From Micrococcaceae bacterium Sec5.1 (GTDB taxonomy: Bacteria > Actinomycetota > Actinomycetes > Actinomycetales > Micrococcaceae): 64,000 nucleotides of DNA. The notes below the pieces were generated by a model. The model was not told the DNA's origin. It did no database searches and worked only from the letters and a program-made list of their open reading frames with translations. The DNA lies in assembly GCA_039636795.1 (NCBI GenBank), contig CP143430.1:4464001-4528000 (forward strand), read 5' to 3'. Positions 31,452 through 39,967 of this stretch are shown here, piece by piece. The translations under genes were made by a program, and so were the position numbers. The stretch's first letter is position 1. Each line of letters opens with the position of its first letter.

Positions 31452-32609
31452 CTACTCCCCCGCGACCAGCCGGCGCTTCCGCGCAGACGAAGCAAGCTGT
31501 TCCAGCACCGAAGCGGTGACATCCCATTCCATGCAGGCATCCGTAACGCTCTGGCCGTAAACGAGCTCCTGCTCCCCCGCGAGTTGCTTGGTCACATCCA
31601 GGTTCTGCGCCCCTCCCACGAGGAAGCTCTCCAGCATGACGCCAGCAATCGGCGAAGTCTCCCCCGCCTCAAGCTGCGCACCGATTTCCAGGGCAACTTC
31701 AGCCTGGCGGTGGTGGCTCTTTCCACTGTTGGCGTGACTCGCGTCCACAATCAAGCGCGGGTTCAGTCCCTTGGCGGCGAGCTTGGAGGAGGCAGCGGCA
31801 ACGTCTTCCGACGAGTAGTTTGGACCCTTGCGTCCGCCGCGCAGGATCACGTGGGTGTCCGGGTTGCCGGACGTCGCCACGAGGGCCGCGCGGCCGTCGT
31901 CGTCGATTCCGAGGAAGGCTTGTTCAGCGGCCGACGCGCCGCAGGCATCGATGGCCACCTGGAGGTCGCCGTCGGTTCCGTTCTTGAAGCCAATGGGCAT
32001 GGACAGCCCGGAGGCGAGCTGACGGTGGATCTGGCTTTCAGTGGTACGGGCACCGATCGCACCCCAGGAGACGAGGTCGGCCATGTACTGCGGGCTGATG
32101 GGTTCCAGGAACTCAGTGGCGGTGGGCAGTCCCAGCGCGGTGACCCGCTTGAGGAAGCCGCGGGCTGCCCGCAGGCCGGCGGCAATATCGTGGCTGCCGT
32201 CCAGGTGGGGATCGTTGATGAGGCCCTTCCAGCCGACCGTGGTGCGGGGCTTCTCGAAGTAGGTCCGCATGACGATCAGCAGGTCTTCCTTGTGTTTCTC
32301 CGCCTGGCTGACCAGCCGACGTGCGTATTCCAGTCCGGCTTTGGGATCGTGGATGGAGCAAGGCCCGACGATTACCAGCAGGCGGTCGTCCACGCCGTCC
32401 ATGATGGCCCGCACTTCATCTCGGCCACGGTCGACGACGGCAGCTGAGTGGGCGTCCAGCGGCAACTCGGCGATGAGGTCCTGAGGGGCCGGAAGCGGTT
32501 CGAAGCGGGCTACGCGCAAGTTGGAGGTGGCGGGCTGGGAAGCTTTCCCGGCAACGCGGAGTGCCTCGTTGTCGAGTGTCTCGGTGGATTCTGCAGCGAT
32601 GCTGGTCAT
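31452..32609 (-). CDS. 3-deoxy-7-phosphoheptulonate (DAHP) synthase, class I
   Basis: 385 residues, somewhat longer than E. coli AroFGH (about 350). It condenses phosphoenolpyruvate and erythrose 4-phosphate in the first step of aromatic amino-acid synthesis. Motifs: RDEVRAIMDG, LVIVGPCSIHDPKAGLEYA near 79-97, RTYFEKPRTTVGWKGLINDP near 116-135, GARTTESQIHRQLASGLSMP near 184-203, and DASHANSGK with the metal-binding His near 290. AGGA lies eight bases before the ATG. Preceded by an aromatic leader peptide and hairpin that indicate attenuation control. Confidence 0.95.
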   Translation of the reverse strand: MTSIAAESTETLDNEALRVAGKASQPATSNLRVARFEPLPAPQDLIAELPLDAHSAAVVDRGRDEVRAIMDGVDDRLLVIVGPCSIHDPKAGLEYARRLVSQAEKHKEDLLIVMRTYFEKPRTTVGWKGLINDPHLDGSHDIAAGLRAARGFLKRVTALGLPTATEFLEPISPQYMADLVSWGAIGARTTESQIHRQLASGLSMPIGFKNGTDGDLQVAIDACGASAAEQAFLGIDDDGRAALVATSGNPDTHVILRGGRKGPNYSSEDVAAASSKLAAKGLNPRLIVDASHANSGKSHHRQAEVALEIGAQLEAGETSPIAGVMLESFLVGGAQNLDVTKQLAGEQELVYGQSVTDACMEWDVTASVLEQLASSARKRRLVAGE

Positions 32610-32670
32610 TTGTGGGTCCTGTTCCGGATGCGGAGCGGGCCCCTTTTCAGAACCCGCCGGATATGGCGAA

Positions 32671-32692
32671 GGGCAGAGAATAATCTCTGCCC
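32671..32692 (-). promoter_or_regulatory. Hairpin in the DAHP synthase leader RNA
   Basis: GGGCAGAG (32685-32692 read on the minus strand) pairs with CTCTGCCC (32678-32671) around a six-base loop. No U tract follows, so it is not a plain intrinsic terminator. A second pairing, TGGCTCTG inside the leader coding region with CAGAGCCA at 32703-32696, and a GCGGG/CCCGC pair (32657-32653 with 32639-32635) near the aro start give alternative structures. Confidence 0.6.
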
Positions 32693-32722
32693 TGCTGGCT
32701 CTGAAGGAAAGTTGGATGCGTG

Positions 32723-32782
32723 TCAGTTAGACGCGGGCCCCTCCAGAGCCAACGAAAAATACGCATACCAACGGTTAGTCAT
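32723..32782 (-). CDS. Aromatic leader peptide upstream of DAHP synthase
   Basis: 19 residues: it starts MTN and contains RWYAYF, so Trp, Tyr, Tyr and Phe fall within five consecutive codons after Arg, then a short tail ending PASN. It lies 113 bases before the DAHP synthase start on the same strand, in an otherwise gene-free gap. Ribosome stalling on these codons when charged aromatic tRNAs are scarce would change the folding of the RNA behind it. The arrangement parallels the aroR leader of Corynebacterium glutamicum, from established knowledge. TATGGT six bases before the ATG predicts leaderless transcription. Confidence 0.8.
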   Translation of the reverse strand: MTNRWYAYFSLALEGPASN

Positions 32783-32788
32783 AGCCAC

Positions 32789-32819
32789 ACCATAGCCGCG
32801 GTTCGTCAAACCGGGCAAA
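32789..32819 (-). promoter_or_regulatory. Leaderless promoter of the aro leader peptide
   Basis: On the minus strand: TTGCCC (-35), 18 bases, TATGGT (-10, 32794-32789), six bases, ATG. The predicted transcript starts at the leader peptide start codon. Confidence 0.55.
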
Positions 32820-32828
32820 TTGGGTCCG

Positions 32829-33836
32829 TCATGATGACAAAAGTTTGCGAAGGAACTGGAGCTGCTTGATCCACTGGTGCTCCTGGCCGCCCTCGTGGTT
32901 GTTGAAGCGGTATACCTCGATGTCCTTGACGGGCACTCCCCCGGAGACGCCATAGTTATTGAAGCTCGCAAACACGGTTGACGGCGGACAAATATCGTCC
33001 ATTTGCGCCGTTGAGAAGAGAGCCGGCACCGTGGCTGCCCGGCCCAGATGGACTCCGTCGAAGTAGTTCAGCACGGCAAGCATGGGCTCGTACTTGTCGC
33101 GGTGCCGCCCCAGGAAGCCGGCAATTTCGGGGTATGGCCCGCGTGGCGCGATGTCGATCGCACGGGGAAAGTCCTGCAGGAACGGGACGTCGGGCAGCGC
33201 GGCGATCACGCCGTCGAGCCGTCCAGCGACCAGCCCGGCGGCCGCCACCGTGATGCCACCACCTTGGCTGATACCGGCCAGCACCACTTTGGAAGGGTCG
33301 ACGGCGGGATGGCTCTGCGCCGCTTCTACCGCACGGAAGGCGTCCACGTAGACCCGGCGGAAGTAGTAATCGTCCTGATGGTCAGCTCCCCGGGTCATCA
33401 GGCCTGCATAGTTGATGCCGCCGGCTGATGGATGCGGATCCGGCGTGTCACCGGATACGCCCCCGTAGCCCTGACCGCGGGTGTCCATGATGAAGTGGGC
33501 GTATCCAGCCTGCGCCCACCGTGTGTTTTGGTTGACCAGTCCGCGTCCACCGGAGTAGCCGATGTACTCCACGACGACGGGAAGCTGCTGCCCTGGTTCA
33601 AGATGCGAAGGAACGTGGAGCCAGCCCTTGATGCGGTCCCCACCGAAGCCGGAGTACGTGACATCGAAGGTGTCGATGACGCTGAGGTAGTTGTCAACGG
33701 GCTCGAACACAGCATTCAGCGGCAAGGTCCGGGCCTCGGCGATGGTGCGCTCCCAAAAGGCCTCAAAATCAGCAGGCGGAACTGCGCTGGAGGTGTAGTT
33801 GCGGAGCTGCTCGAGGGGAAGGTCGAAAAGAGGCAT
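32829..33836 (-). CDS. Acetylxylan esterase / cephalosporin-C deacetylase (AXE1, CE7)
   Basis: 335 residues, normal for CE7 esterases. Alpha/beta hydrolase with the nucleophile in LAGISQGGGITVAAA near residue 185, the acid in AQMDDICPP near 275, and His in NNHEGGQEHQW near 305. Also the RGQGYGG and YIGYSGGRG oxyanion blocks. It removes acetyl groups from xylo-oligosaccharides or other acetylated sugars; no signal peptide, so it acts in the cytoplasm on imported oligomers. Transcribed separately (TAGGAT box) from the pectin genes behind it. Confidence 0.93.
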   Translation of the reverse strand: MPLFDLPLEQLRNYTSSAVPPADFEAFWERTIAEARTLPLNAVFEPVDNYLSVIDTFDVTYSGFGGDRIKGWLHVPSHLEPGQQLPVVVEYIGYSGGRGLVNQNTRWAQAGYAHFIMDTRGQGYGGVSGDTPDPHPSAGGINYAGLMTRGADHQDDYYFRRVYVDAFRAVEAAQSHPAVDPSKVVLAGISQGGGITVAAAGLVAGRLDGVIAALPDVPFLQDFPRAIDIAPRGPYPEIAGFLGRHRDKYEPMLAVLNYFDGVHLGRAATVPALFSTAQMDDICPPSTVFASFNNYGVSGGVPVKDIEVYRFNNHEGGQEHQWIKQLQFLRKLLSS

Positions 33837-33842
33837 GAGGAC

Positions 33843-33848
33843 ATCCTA
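33843..33848 (-). promoter_or_regulatory. Leaderless -10 box for the acetylxylan esterase gene
   Basis: TAGGAT on the minus strand, six bases, then ATG at 33836. Confidence 0.45.
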
Positions 33849-33886
33849 CGTCATGGGAGTGTGTCGCCCGTCACGGGGACGGGAAG

Positions 33887-34591
33887 CTAAAGAGGTGTGA
33901 TGGAGAGGTTTCGGTAGGCCGCCCGCAAAGGGGCCATCTGGCGGATTCCGAAGTAGCCGCCGCCCAGGGGTTCCTGACTGCTGTCCACCCAGTCAAACAA
34001 GGGCAAGCCATTGATCGAAAAGGCCACGCGAGGACCATCTTTGATGACTTCCATCCGATAAAACCCATCCGCATCTTCGGCTGGAGGAAGCGGGTCTGCT
34101 CCCTGCGCTACAAGTTCGAAGCCGGCACTTTTGCGCAGGTTGCACGTCCGGAAGGCCCGCTCGGCGGCGTATTTGTGGCGGAAGTAGGAGATGTGGAGCG
34201 CGTCCATATCCCCTGAGTGGTACTGCGGGTAGAAGCCCGTGCGCTGAGCCAAGTCGGGAGAGAACAGATCCTCGCCCCCGTGCCCCCGCGCAGAGAAGAA
34301 GACCATGGCCAGGCCTGGCTCCTCAAGCGGAAGGAACTCCCACCTGATCCTGACGTGGTCCGGGAGTTCCTCGGGGCACCAGAGAGTCCAGTGGGCGTGA
34401 TCTCCGTGTTCCTCGGGATCGAGGGAACCGGAAAGGAGCAGGGCTGTGCTTTCTGCGGGAGCCGGCCCCGAACTGCCGGTTCCCTCCGGGACCAAGGCCG
34501 GCCCGCCGTCGTCGTAAATTTCCAACTGAACCGGCCCTTCCGCGATCCAACCAGCGATATCCGAGGGACCTCGTAAAGGGTTGGAATACAT
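33887..34591 (-). CDS. DUF1961 family protein
   Basis: 234 residues, no signal peptide. Concanavalin-like beta-sandwich features typical of DUF1961: HWTLWCPEELPDHVRIRWEF, GLAMVFFSARGHGGEDLF, DALHISYFRH, FYRMEVIKDGPRVAFSING and GGYFGIRQMAPL. The family is found in rhamnogalacturonan and alginate/ulvan-type utilisation loci, where it may be a lyase or carbohydrate-binding enzyme. It overlaps the rhamnogalacturonan acetylesterase gene by one base and is the last gene of the importer operon. Confidence 0.85.
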   Translation of the reverse strand: MYSNPLRGPSDIAGWIAEGPVQLEIYDDGGPALVPEGTGSSGPAPAESTALLLSGSLDPEEHGDHAHWTLWCPEELPDHVRIRWEFLPLEEPGLAMVFFSARGHGGEDLFSPDLAQRTGFYPQYHSGDMDALHISYFRHKYAAERAFRTCNLRKSAGFELVAQGADPLPPAEDADGFYRMEVIKDGPRVAFSINGLPLFDWVDSSQEPLGGGYFGIRQMAPLRAAYRNLSITPL

Positions 34592-35262
34592 CAGGCCTTC
34601 GCCCCCAGGTTGAGGGTGGCCACCAGTCCGTAGCCGAGGGACTCAAGCTGCTCCGCGACGAAACCGGCAATCCGCTTGGCCCCTTTCTCGTGGAAGTGAG
34701 TATTGTCCTCGAGTCCCCCGGCCCAGTGCGCATGCTCTCCGGGAGCGAAGTGGAAGAACAACTCCGTAGACCCCTCCTCCCCCAGCTCCTGGTACAGCGC
34801 GCGGGTCCATTCATTGAGGTCGATGAGATCAAAGCCAAGCTCAACCGCCAACTCGCGAACCACCAGAGGATATTCGCCTAGGGTGACGTCGAGGCGTCCG
34901 TCCGTGAAATGCCGGCGCTCCACCGGCGTGCACAGAAGGGGAATGCCGCCCTTGGAACGGACGTCGGCCACCATTCGCCTCAGATTGTCCGTGAAACCCG
35001 TCCGCGCAGCGAGATGAGCCCGCTTTTGGTCGTTGTGCCCGAACTGGATCAGCACGAGATCGCCCTTCACGGTCTGGCCCAGCAGCTGATACCAGAGGCC
35101 TTCATCGCGGAACGACTCCGTGGTGGCACCGCCCTTGGCATAGTTGTGGACCGCAGCCCACCAATAGGTTTCGGGCGCGAGGTGGGCTCCCCAACCGCTC
35201 ATCGGGTATTCGTAACTGGGGCAGGCAGCCACGGTGGAGTCGCCCGCGAGGAGGATTTTCAT
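34591..35262 (-). CDS. Rhamnogalacturonan acetylesterase (SGNH, CE12-like)
   Basis: 223 residues. SGNH blocks: LLAGDSTVAACPSYEYPMSGW with the nucleophile Ser9, GGATTESFRDEG with Gly, IQFGHNDQK with the oxyanion Asn, and DNTHFHEKGA with the Asp/His pair near 200. The fold and GDSTVA motif are those of CE12 rhamnogalacturonan acetylesterases, which deacetylate galacturonate residues of RG-I. No signal peptide, so it handles imported oligomers. Lies between the importer genes and the DUF1961 gene. Confidence 0.92.
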   Translation of the reverse strand: MKILLAGDSTVAACPSYEYPMSGWGAHLAPETYWWAAVHNYAKGGATTESFRDEGLWYQLLGQTVKGDLVLIQFGHNDQKRAHLAARTGFTDNLRRMVADVRSKGGIPLLCTPVERRHFTDGRLDVTLGEYPLVVRELAVELGFDLIDLNEWTRALYQELGEEGSTELFFHFAPGEHAHWAGGLEDNTHFHEKGAKRIAGFVAEQLESLGYGLVATLNLGAKA

Positions 35263-35287
35263 GATTTCCTTTCGTCAGCCGAAGCCT

Positions 35288-36160
35288 TTAACCCTTAACC
35301 GAACCGATCAACATTCCCTTGGCAAAGTGCTTCTGCAGGAAGGGATAGAAGATGAGGATGGGCAGGGTTGCCACCACGATTACGGCGAACTTGATGCCTT
35401 GCTCGGGCGGGATGTACGACGGATCCACGTTGCCGGTACCAAGGAGATCCGAGGCCGCCGTGACCTGGCGCAGGTACATCTGCAGGGTCCACATGTTGTT
35501 ATCGCTCAGGTAGAGCAAGGGCGACATGAAGTCGTTCCAAATACCTACCGCATAAAACAGCGCAAACGTGGCCAGCACCGGTTTGGACAGCGGCAGCAGG
35601 ATCCGCCAGAGGATTCCGATTTCCGTAGCGCCGTCCATCTTGGCCGATTCCTCGAGCTCGGCAGGGAGTTCCTGGAAGAAGTTCTTGATGATGATCAGAC
35701 TGAACGGGTTGATGGCCGCAGGCAGGATCAGCGCCCAGTAGCTGTTTAGTAGGCCCAGGTCCTTCACCAGCAGGAACGTTGGAATCATGCCGCCTGAGAA
35801 GACCATGGCAAAAACCACCAGGGACAGGATCAGTTTCCGGCCACGGAGTCCACGCTTCGCCAACGGGTAGGCCATGGTGACGGTGAGGACCAACTGCACC
35901 AAGGTCCCGACCAGCGTGACCAGCACGGTGGTGATCAGGGCTCGGGTAAAGGACGGCGTGGAGAAGATGTACTCATACGCCCCCAGCGTGAACTGCTCGG
36001 GCCAGACGAAGAACGCCCGCCGGGTAATTTCCGCTTCGTTGGCGAAGGATCCTGCCAGGACGTAGACGAAAGGCAACAGGGTGATGATGCCGATCAGCGT
36101 CAGGAAGACATAGTTGGCGGCATCGAAAATCCGCCCGCCCCGCGTGTTGTGAATCTTCAT
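35288..36160 (-). CDS. Carbohydrate ABC transporter permease, LplC/YtcP-like
   Basis: 290 residues, six transmembrane segments. Starts MKIHNTRGGRIFDAANYVFL and carries the EAA loop EELPAELEESAKMDGATEIGILWRIL near residues 155-182, followed by PLSKPVLATFALF. Long LplC-type spacing and the terminal KHFAKGMLIGSVKG are typical of the LplABC/YtcP group that imports large or unusual oligosaccharides, such as unsaturated rhamnogalacturonan. Overlaps the preceding permease gene. Confidence 0.94.
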   Translation of the reverse strand: MKIHNTRGGRIFDAANYVFLTLIGIITLLPFVYVLAGSFANEAEITRRAFFVWPEQFTLGAYEYIFSTPSFTRALITTVLVTLVGTLVQLVLTVTMAYPLAKRGLRGRKLILSLVVFAMVFSGGMIPTFLLVKDLGLLNSYWALILPAAINPFSLIIIKNFFQELPAELEESAKMDGATEIGILWRILLPLSKPVLATFALFYAVGIWNDFMSPLLYLSDNNMWTLQMYLRQVTAASDLLGTGNVDPSYIPPEQGIKFAVIVVATLPILIFYPFLQKHFAKGMLIGSVKG

Positions 36161-37134
36161 TAGAAAAGTCCGCTCTGGTTGAACCGCTTGGACAGCCAGT
36201 TGGTGCCGAAGATCAGTACGATGCCCACCAAAGACTTGAAAAGCCCGACGGCGGTGCTGTAGCTGTAGGCGCCTTGTGTGATGCCTACGAAGTACACGTA
36301 GGTATCGAAGACGTCGGCCACGCTGCGGTTGAGTGCGTTGGTCATGAGGTAGATCTGCTCAAAGCCGGTGTTGAGCATCTGCCCGATGGCCAGGATGAGC
36401 ATCACGATGATGGTGGACCGGATGCCGGGCAAGGTGATGTGCCAGACGCGCCTGAACCTGCCGGCGCCGTCGATAATCGCAGCCTCGTACTGGTCCTGGT
36501 CCACAGTAGCCAGTGCCGCCAGGAAGATGATGGTCCCCCAGCCCGTGTTCTTCCAGATCTCCTGAAGCACAATCAGCGGCCGGAACCAGTTGGGATCGGA
36601 CAGGATATCCACGTTGGTGCCGAACAATCCGTTGACGAACTGGAACAACGGTCCGATGTCCAGGGCGAAGAGCAGGAAGCTCAGGGACGCCACGATAGTC
36701 CATGACAGGAAGTGCGGGATGTAGACGAGTGTCTGGACCGTCCGCTTCAGTACCGAAAGCCGGACCTCGTTGAGCAGCAATGCCAGGACGATGGTCAGCG
36801 GAAAGGCGATCCCCAGGTTCAGGAAGGCCAGGATCAGTGTGTTGCCCAGCAACCTCGGAAAGTCGGGGTTGGCAAAGAAGTCGGTGAAGTTCGTCAGACC
36901 AACCCAAGGACTGCCGTTGACGCCCAGGAACGGAACGTAGTCCTTGAAGGCGATGGAAACACCGTACATGGGACCGTACCGGAACACTGCGAAGTACACG
37001 ACGCCGGGCAGGAGCAGCAGATACAACCATTTGTAGTGCGCGAAGTGGACTGCAAAGCTGCGTCGCCGCGCCGGGGCGGGCGGCTTGCTGGCCGCCCGCT
37101 CGAGGGCTTTGGCTTCGACGACCGGGGCGGTCAC
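36160..37134 (-). CDS. Carbohydrate ABC transporter permease, LplB/YteP-like
   Basis: 324 residues from GTG 37134, whose GTGA overlaps the stop of the binding-protein gene; ATG 37152 is an in-frame alternative. Six transmembrane helices, LLLLPGVVYFAVFRYGPMYG and FKDYVPFLGVNGSPWVGL early, and the EAA loop DQDQYEAAIIDGAGRFRRVW near 225-245. Belongs to the LplB family. Partner of the downstream LplC-like permease and the upstream LplA-like binding protein. Confidence 0.93.
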   Translation of the reverse strand: MTAPVVEAKALERAASKPPAPARRRSFAVHFAHYKWLYLLLLPGVVYFAVFRYGPMYGVSIAFKDYVPFLGVNGSPWVGLTNFTDFFANPDFPRLLGNTLILAFLNLGIAFPLTIVLALLLNEVRLSVLKRTVQTLVYIPHFLSWTIVASLSFLLFALDIGPLFQFVNGLFGTNVDILSDPNWFRPLIVLQEIWKNTGWGTIIFLAALATVDQDQYEAAIIDGAGRFRRVWHITLPGIRSTIIVMLILAIGQMLNTGFEQIYLMTNALNRSVADVFDTYVYFVGITQGAYSYSTAVGLFKSLVGIVLIFGTNWLSKRFNQSGLF

Positions 37135-38660
37135 TTCTTGGTGTCCTGCCACAGCTTGTTTATTTCTTCTTTGACCTTGTCACCGCCGCTGGTGTTCCAC
37201 AGCTTGATGGCATCCTTTAAGCCCTGCTCGTCCAGCTGCCCAGCCAGGTACTTAATGCGGGCGTCGGCCACGATGTTGTCCAGTTGTGCACCCTTGGCGA
37301 CATACGTGGGGGAAACGAAGGCCGCGGCCGGGTTGTACACGGCACTCTTGAGGTCGTTTGCCATCACTGCGACGCGGTCGTCAAAGACCTTCTGCTCGTA
37401 CTCGGACGCCTGCTTCACTGGGTAGAAGTTGTTCCCCGTGACGTTGGTTCCGAGTTGCGCGTAGCTCTTGATGTCGGTGTTGACCACCTTGCCCTCCGGC
37501 GTTTCCGGCTTGATGGTAGCCGCCAGGCCTTCCTCAACCGTGAAGTTGACGCCCTCGATGCCGTTGTTCATCAGGACGGCAACTTCCTTGCTGTTGAGTT
37601 TGTCCAGGAATGACAGGACGTTCTTCAGGTCGGCTTCGGTTTTGACGCTGGATTTGGGGATGGCGAGGAAGCCCGAGTAGCCGTCCGTCGGGTGGGCGTG
37701 CAGTTCACCGTCCGGGCCCTTCAGGCTGCCTACGAAGCCCACCTTGTTCTGGAAGTCGCTCGGGTTGGCCTGCTTGAAAAGGTTGATCAGCACGCTGACC
37801 CGGGAGTCGACGTCGACAATAATGCCGCCCTTGCCGTTGAAGAAGGGCTCGTTCCACTTAGTGGGATCGAAAGTGGCGAAGTCGGGGTTGATGAGTTTCT
37901 CGTCCACCATCTTCTTGATGAAGCGATCGGCCTCCAGGAATTCCTCGGTTTCGAAGCTCGGCACCAGCTTGCCGTCCCGCTCGGTCCAGCGGTTTCCAGC
38001 GCCGAACCAGGTCTCGATCATGTCGTAGGGGCTGTTGGTGCCCAAGGCGCCCCATTTGGGAATGGTGATGCCATAAGTATCGTTCTGGCCGTTGCCATCC
38101 GGATCCTGTTCCGTGAAAGCCTTGGCCACTTTGTACAGGTCTTCTGTGGTCTGCGGCGCCTTCAGGCCCAACTTGTCCAGCCAATCCTGGCGGAACATCA
38201 CGGCGGCACGGATCGGGTTACGGGCCCGGAAAACGCCGTAAACCTTGCCATTGACGCTGGCGTTCTGCTGGACTTCGGGGAATGTGGTCTTCAGGTTCGG
38301 GTAGTCCTTGAGTTTATCGGTGAGGTCCCAGAACGCCCCGGCTTCGGCGTTCTTGACGAAGCCCGGCGACTTGCCCTGGACCACCAGAACGTGCGGGATG
38401 TCGGAGGAGGCCAAGGTGATATTCATCTTGTCCTCGTAGGAGGCATTGGGCGCCCACGAGATGTTGATGTCCTTGCCCGTCAGCTCCTCAAGCTTCTTCT
38501 GCACAGCGCCATCGGGCGAGGGCGGCTGCGCCTCCAGGAAGGGTGCCATGATCTTGACGGTTGAGAGGTCCGACGCCGGCGCTTCGCCACCGCAGGCGGT
38601 CAGGGCCAAGGCGGCAGAGACGACGACGGCGGCCGCAAGCGTTGGTTTTCTACGGAACAT
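37131..38660 (-). CDS. Extracellular solute-binding lipoprotein, LplA/YtcQ-like
   Basis: 509 residues. Signal peptide with lipobox ALTACGG (Cys near residue 23) anchors it to the outer face of the membrane. The size and segments such as ELTGKDINISWAPNASYEDK, AVMFRQDWLDKLGLKAPQTTEDLY and NDTYGITIPKWG mark the LplA/YtcQ family. GGAGTAGG precedes the ATG. First gene of the transporter operon; a LacI-type operator lies about 60 bases upstream. Predicted ligand: pectin- or RG-derived oligosaccharide, inferred from the esterase and DUF1961 partners. Confidence 0.94.
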   Translation of the reverse strand: MFRRKPTLAAAVVVSAALALTACGGEAPASDLSTVKIMAPFLEAQPPSPDGAVQKKLEELTGKDINISWAPNASYEDKMNITLASSDIPHVLVVQGKSPGFVKNAEAGAFWDLTDKLKDYPNLKTTFPEVQQNASVNGKVYGVFRARNPIRAAVMFRQDWLDKLGLKAPQTTEDLYKVAKAFTEQDPDGNGQNDTYGITIPKWGALGTNSPYDMIETWFGAGNRWTERDGKLVPSFETEEFLEADRFIKKMVDEKLINPDFATFDPTKWNEPFFNGKGGIIVDVDSRVSVLINLFKQANPSDFQNKVGFVGSLKGPDGELHAHPTDGYSGFLAIPKSSVKTEADLKNVLSFLDKLNSKEVAVLMNNGIEGVNFTVEEGLAATIKPETPEGKVVNTDIKSYAQLGTNVTGNNFYPVKQASEYEQKVFDDRVAVMANDLKSAVYNPAAAFVSPTYVAKGAQLDNIVADARIKYLAGQLDEQGLKDAIKLWNTSGGDKVKEEINKLWQDTKK

Positions 38661-38718
38661 TTTCCTACTCCACTTCTTCGGGGTTGTTGTCGATCGACGA
38701 TTCCGGAGATACGCCAGG

Positions 38719-38728
38719 GAAGCGCTTC
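38719..38728. promoter_or_regulatory. LacI-type operator upstream of the LplA-like gene
   Basis: GAAGCGCTTC, a perfect 10-base palindrome with central CG, 59 bases before the binding-protein start. The 239-base gap 38661-38899 that holds it contains no other supported gene. Confidence 0.55.
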
Positions 38729-38899
38729 AGGCTCCACAGGTGCTGCCCGTTCTCGTCTTGATACGTTTCATTAGTGCTCACACCAAGGGAATCTGCGCCT
38801 GGTTCGGGGCGCCCTTGGACAAGTTCGGCATGCCCTTGGATGTCAAGGGATCGATGGAGGATGTGGCGGCCGCCCGTGGGCAGGCCTTGGCGGTCGATC

Positions 38900-39613
38900 T
38901 CAGGCAAGGCTGGTCTCCTTGGCAGTGGAAGGGGTGGTCGAGGTGGTGGTTGCGCGACTTGAAGCTGCAACTGCTGCCGCATGGCCCGCTTCCTTGGCAA
39001 ACATGGCGTCGTCATTGGCAGTAAAGAACCTGTCGCACAACCAGCCGGTGAGATAGAGCCAGCTGCCAACGCCAAAGAAGGGCACCAGTCCCGGAAGCGA
39101 GCGGCAGGCGAATACGGCGGCGGCCGTCACAAACAGGAGGATGACGGTCCCCGCGAGGTGGCGCATGGCAAACCGGGAAGACATCAGAAAGTACTGCGGA
39201 ATCGTGAGCTCGTACCTGGCAAACATGGGAAAGAGGTAGCACAACGTTCCGGCGGCAAAGAGGACAGCCAAGAGGATCGCGGCCGACGCGACTTGCGAAC
39301 CCAGATCCCAGCCGGCAGAAAAGTAGCCCCAGTTCAGGGCAAGGGACGCGGCAACTACCAAGACGGGAACGCCGAGGGCATTGCCCTTCCCAAAGTTCTT
39401 GAAGTACTCCTTGGCATAGCGACGCATCAAAGGCACGGCATTTCCCTGTACCTTTTCACGGATCAGGATGTGGGCCGCAGCGGTACTGGGCCCGGCTCCC
39501 AGCACCACGCCACCCAGCACTGTGAAGACAATCCACAGCATATTCAGGCAGGCGATCCATAGGAGTGTGTCGAAGAACGTGTAGGCCCGAAAGCCAAATC
39601 CCCCAGCAGTCAT
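38900..39613 (-). CDS. YesL family membrane protein (DUF624)
   Basis: 237 residues from ATG 39613, which follows AAAGGGAG; ATG 39631 is an upstream alternative. Five hydrophobic segments. The DUF624 signature is clear: FFDTLLWIACLNMLWIVFTVLGGVVLGAGPSTAA split over helices 1 and 2, MRRYAKEYFKNFGKGN loop, LPGLVPFFGVGSWLYL. YesL accompanies rhamnogalacturonan ABC importers in Bacillus; its exact role is unknown. It is read toward the binding-protein gene across a 239-base gap. Confidence 0.88.
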   Translation of the reverse strand: MTAGGFGFRAYTFFDTLLWIACLNMLWIVFTVLGGVVLGAGPSTAAAHILIREKVQGNAVPLMRRYAKEYFKNFGKGNALGVPVLVVAASLALNWGYFSAGWDLGSQVASAAILLAVLFAAGTLCYLFPMFARYELTIPQYFLMSSRFAMRHLAGTVILLFVTAAAVFACRSLPGLVPFFGVGSWLYLTGWLCDRFFTANDDAMFAKEAGHAAAVAASSRATTTSTTPSTAKETSLA

Positions 39614-39631
39614 GGAACTCCCTTTCTCCAT

Positions 39632-39967
39632 CGTTGCAGAATTCGCCGATTTGTCTGGCGCCGACGATTGTCCTGGTCTCTAGCTGCGGTCACCAATGCG
39701 AGCCAGAGTGGACTCCACCAAGTGCGCCACGCACAAGTAAACGGTTTCACCGAAATCTAGACTGACCACACGCCTTCAGTCAAGACTTAACTTGAATCGT
39801 TACATTCGTGAAGGGCGATCGCGCTACACTTGCAGAGCCAGCAATTGGAAAGCGCTTGCCGGTGGTGCCTTGCGAGATATAGCCTGAAGCGCAGGCCATT
39901 TCAGAAACGCCTTATCGACTACGCCTTCAGGTAGTGGCCAGCAGTTGCCAGCCAGCAGAGGAGAATC
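39632..39967. promoter_or_regulatory. 336-base divergent regulatory region with three operator-like sites
   Basis: No gene is seen. Sites: GTAAACGGTTTCAC at 39737-39750 on the YesL side; TGAATCGTTACA at 39793-39804, overlapping TTACAT (39800-39805); and GGAAAGCGCTTGCC at 39847-39860. TTACAT, 19 bases, TACACT (39825-39830) is a reasonable plus-strand promoter, so the two right-hand sites would flank its start. The 12-mer and the 14-mer recur, with one base changed in each, at 49223-49269. Confidence 0.6.

Noticed and set aside
32671..32692. Intrinsic terminator of the acetylxylan esterase gene
   Set aside because: No U tract follows, and the aro leader promoter and peptide lie between the esterase stop and the hairpin, so it belongs to the aro leader.
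38661..38899. Possible small gene between YesL and the LplA-like gene
   Set aside because: Short frames exist (for example one ending NNPEEVE) but none has a ribosome binding site, and they cross the operator; treated as regulatory gap.
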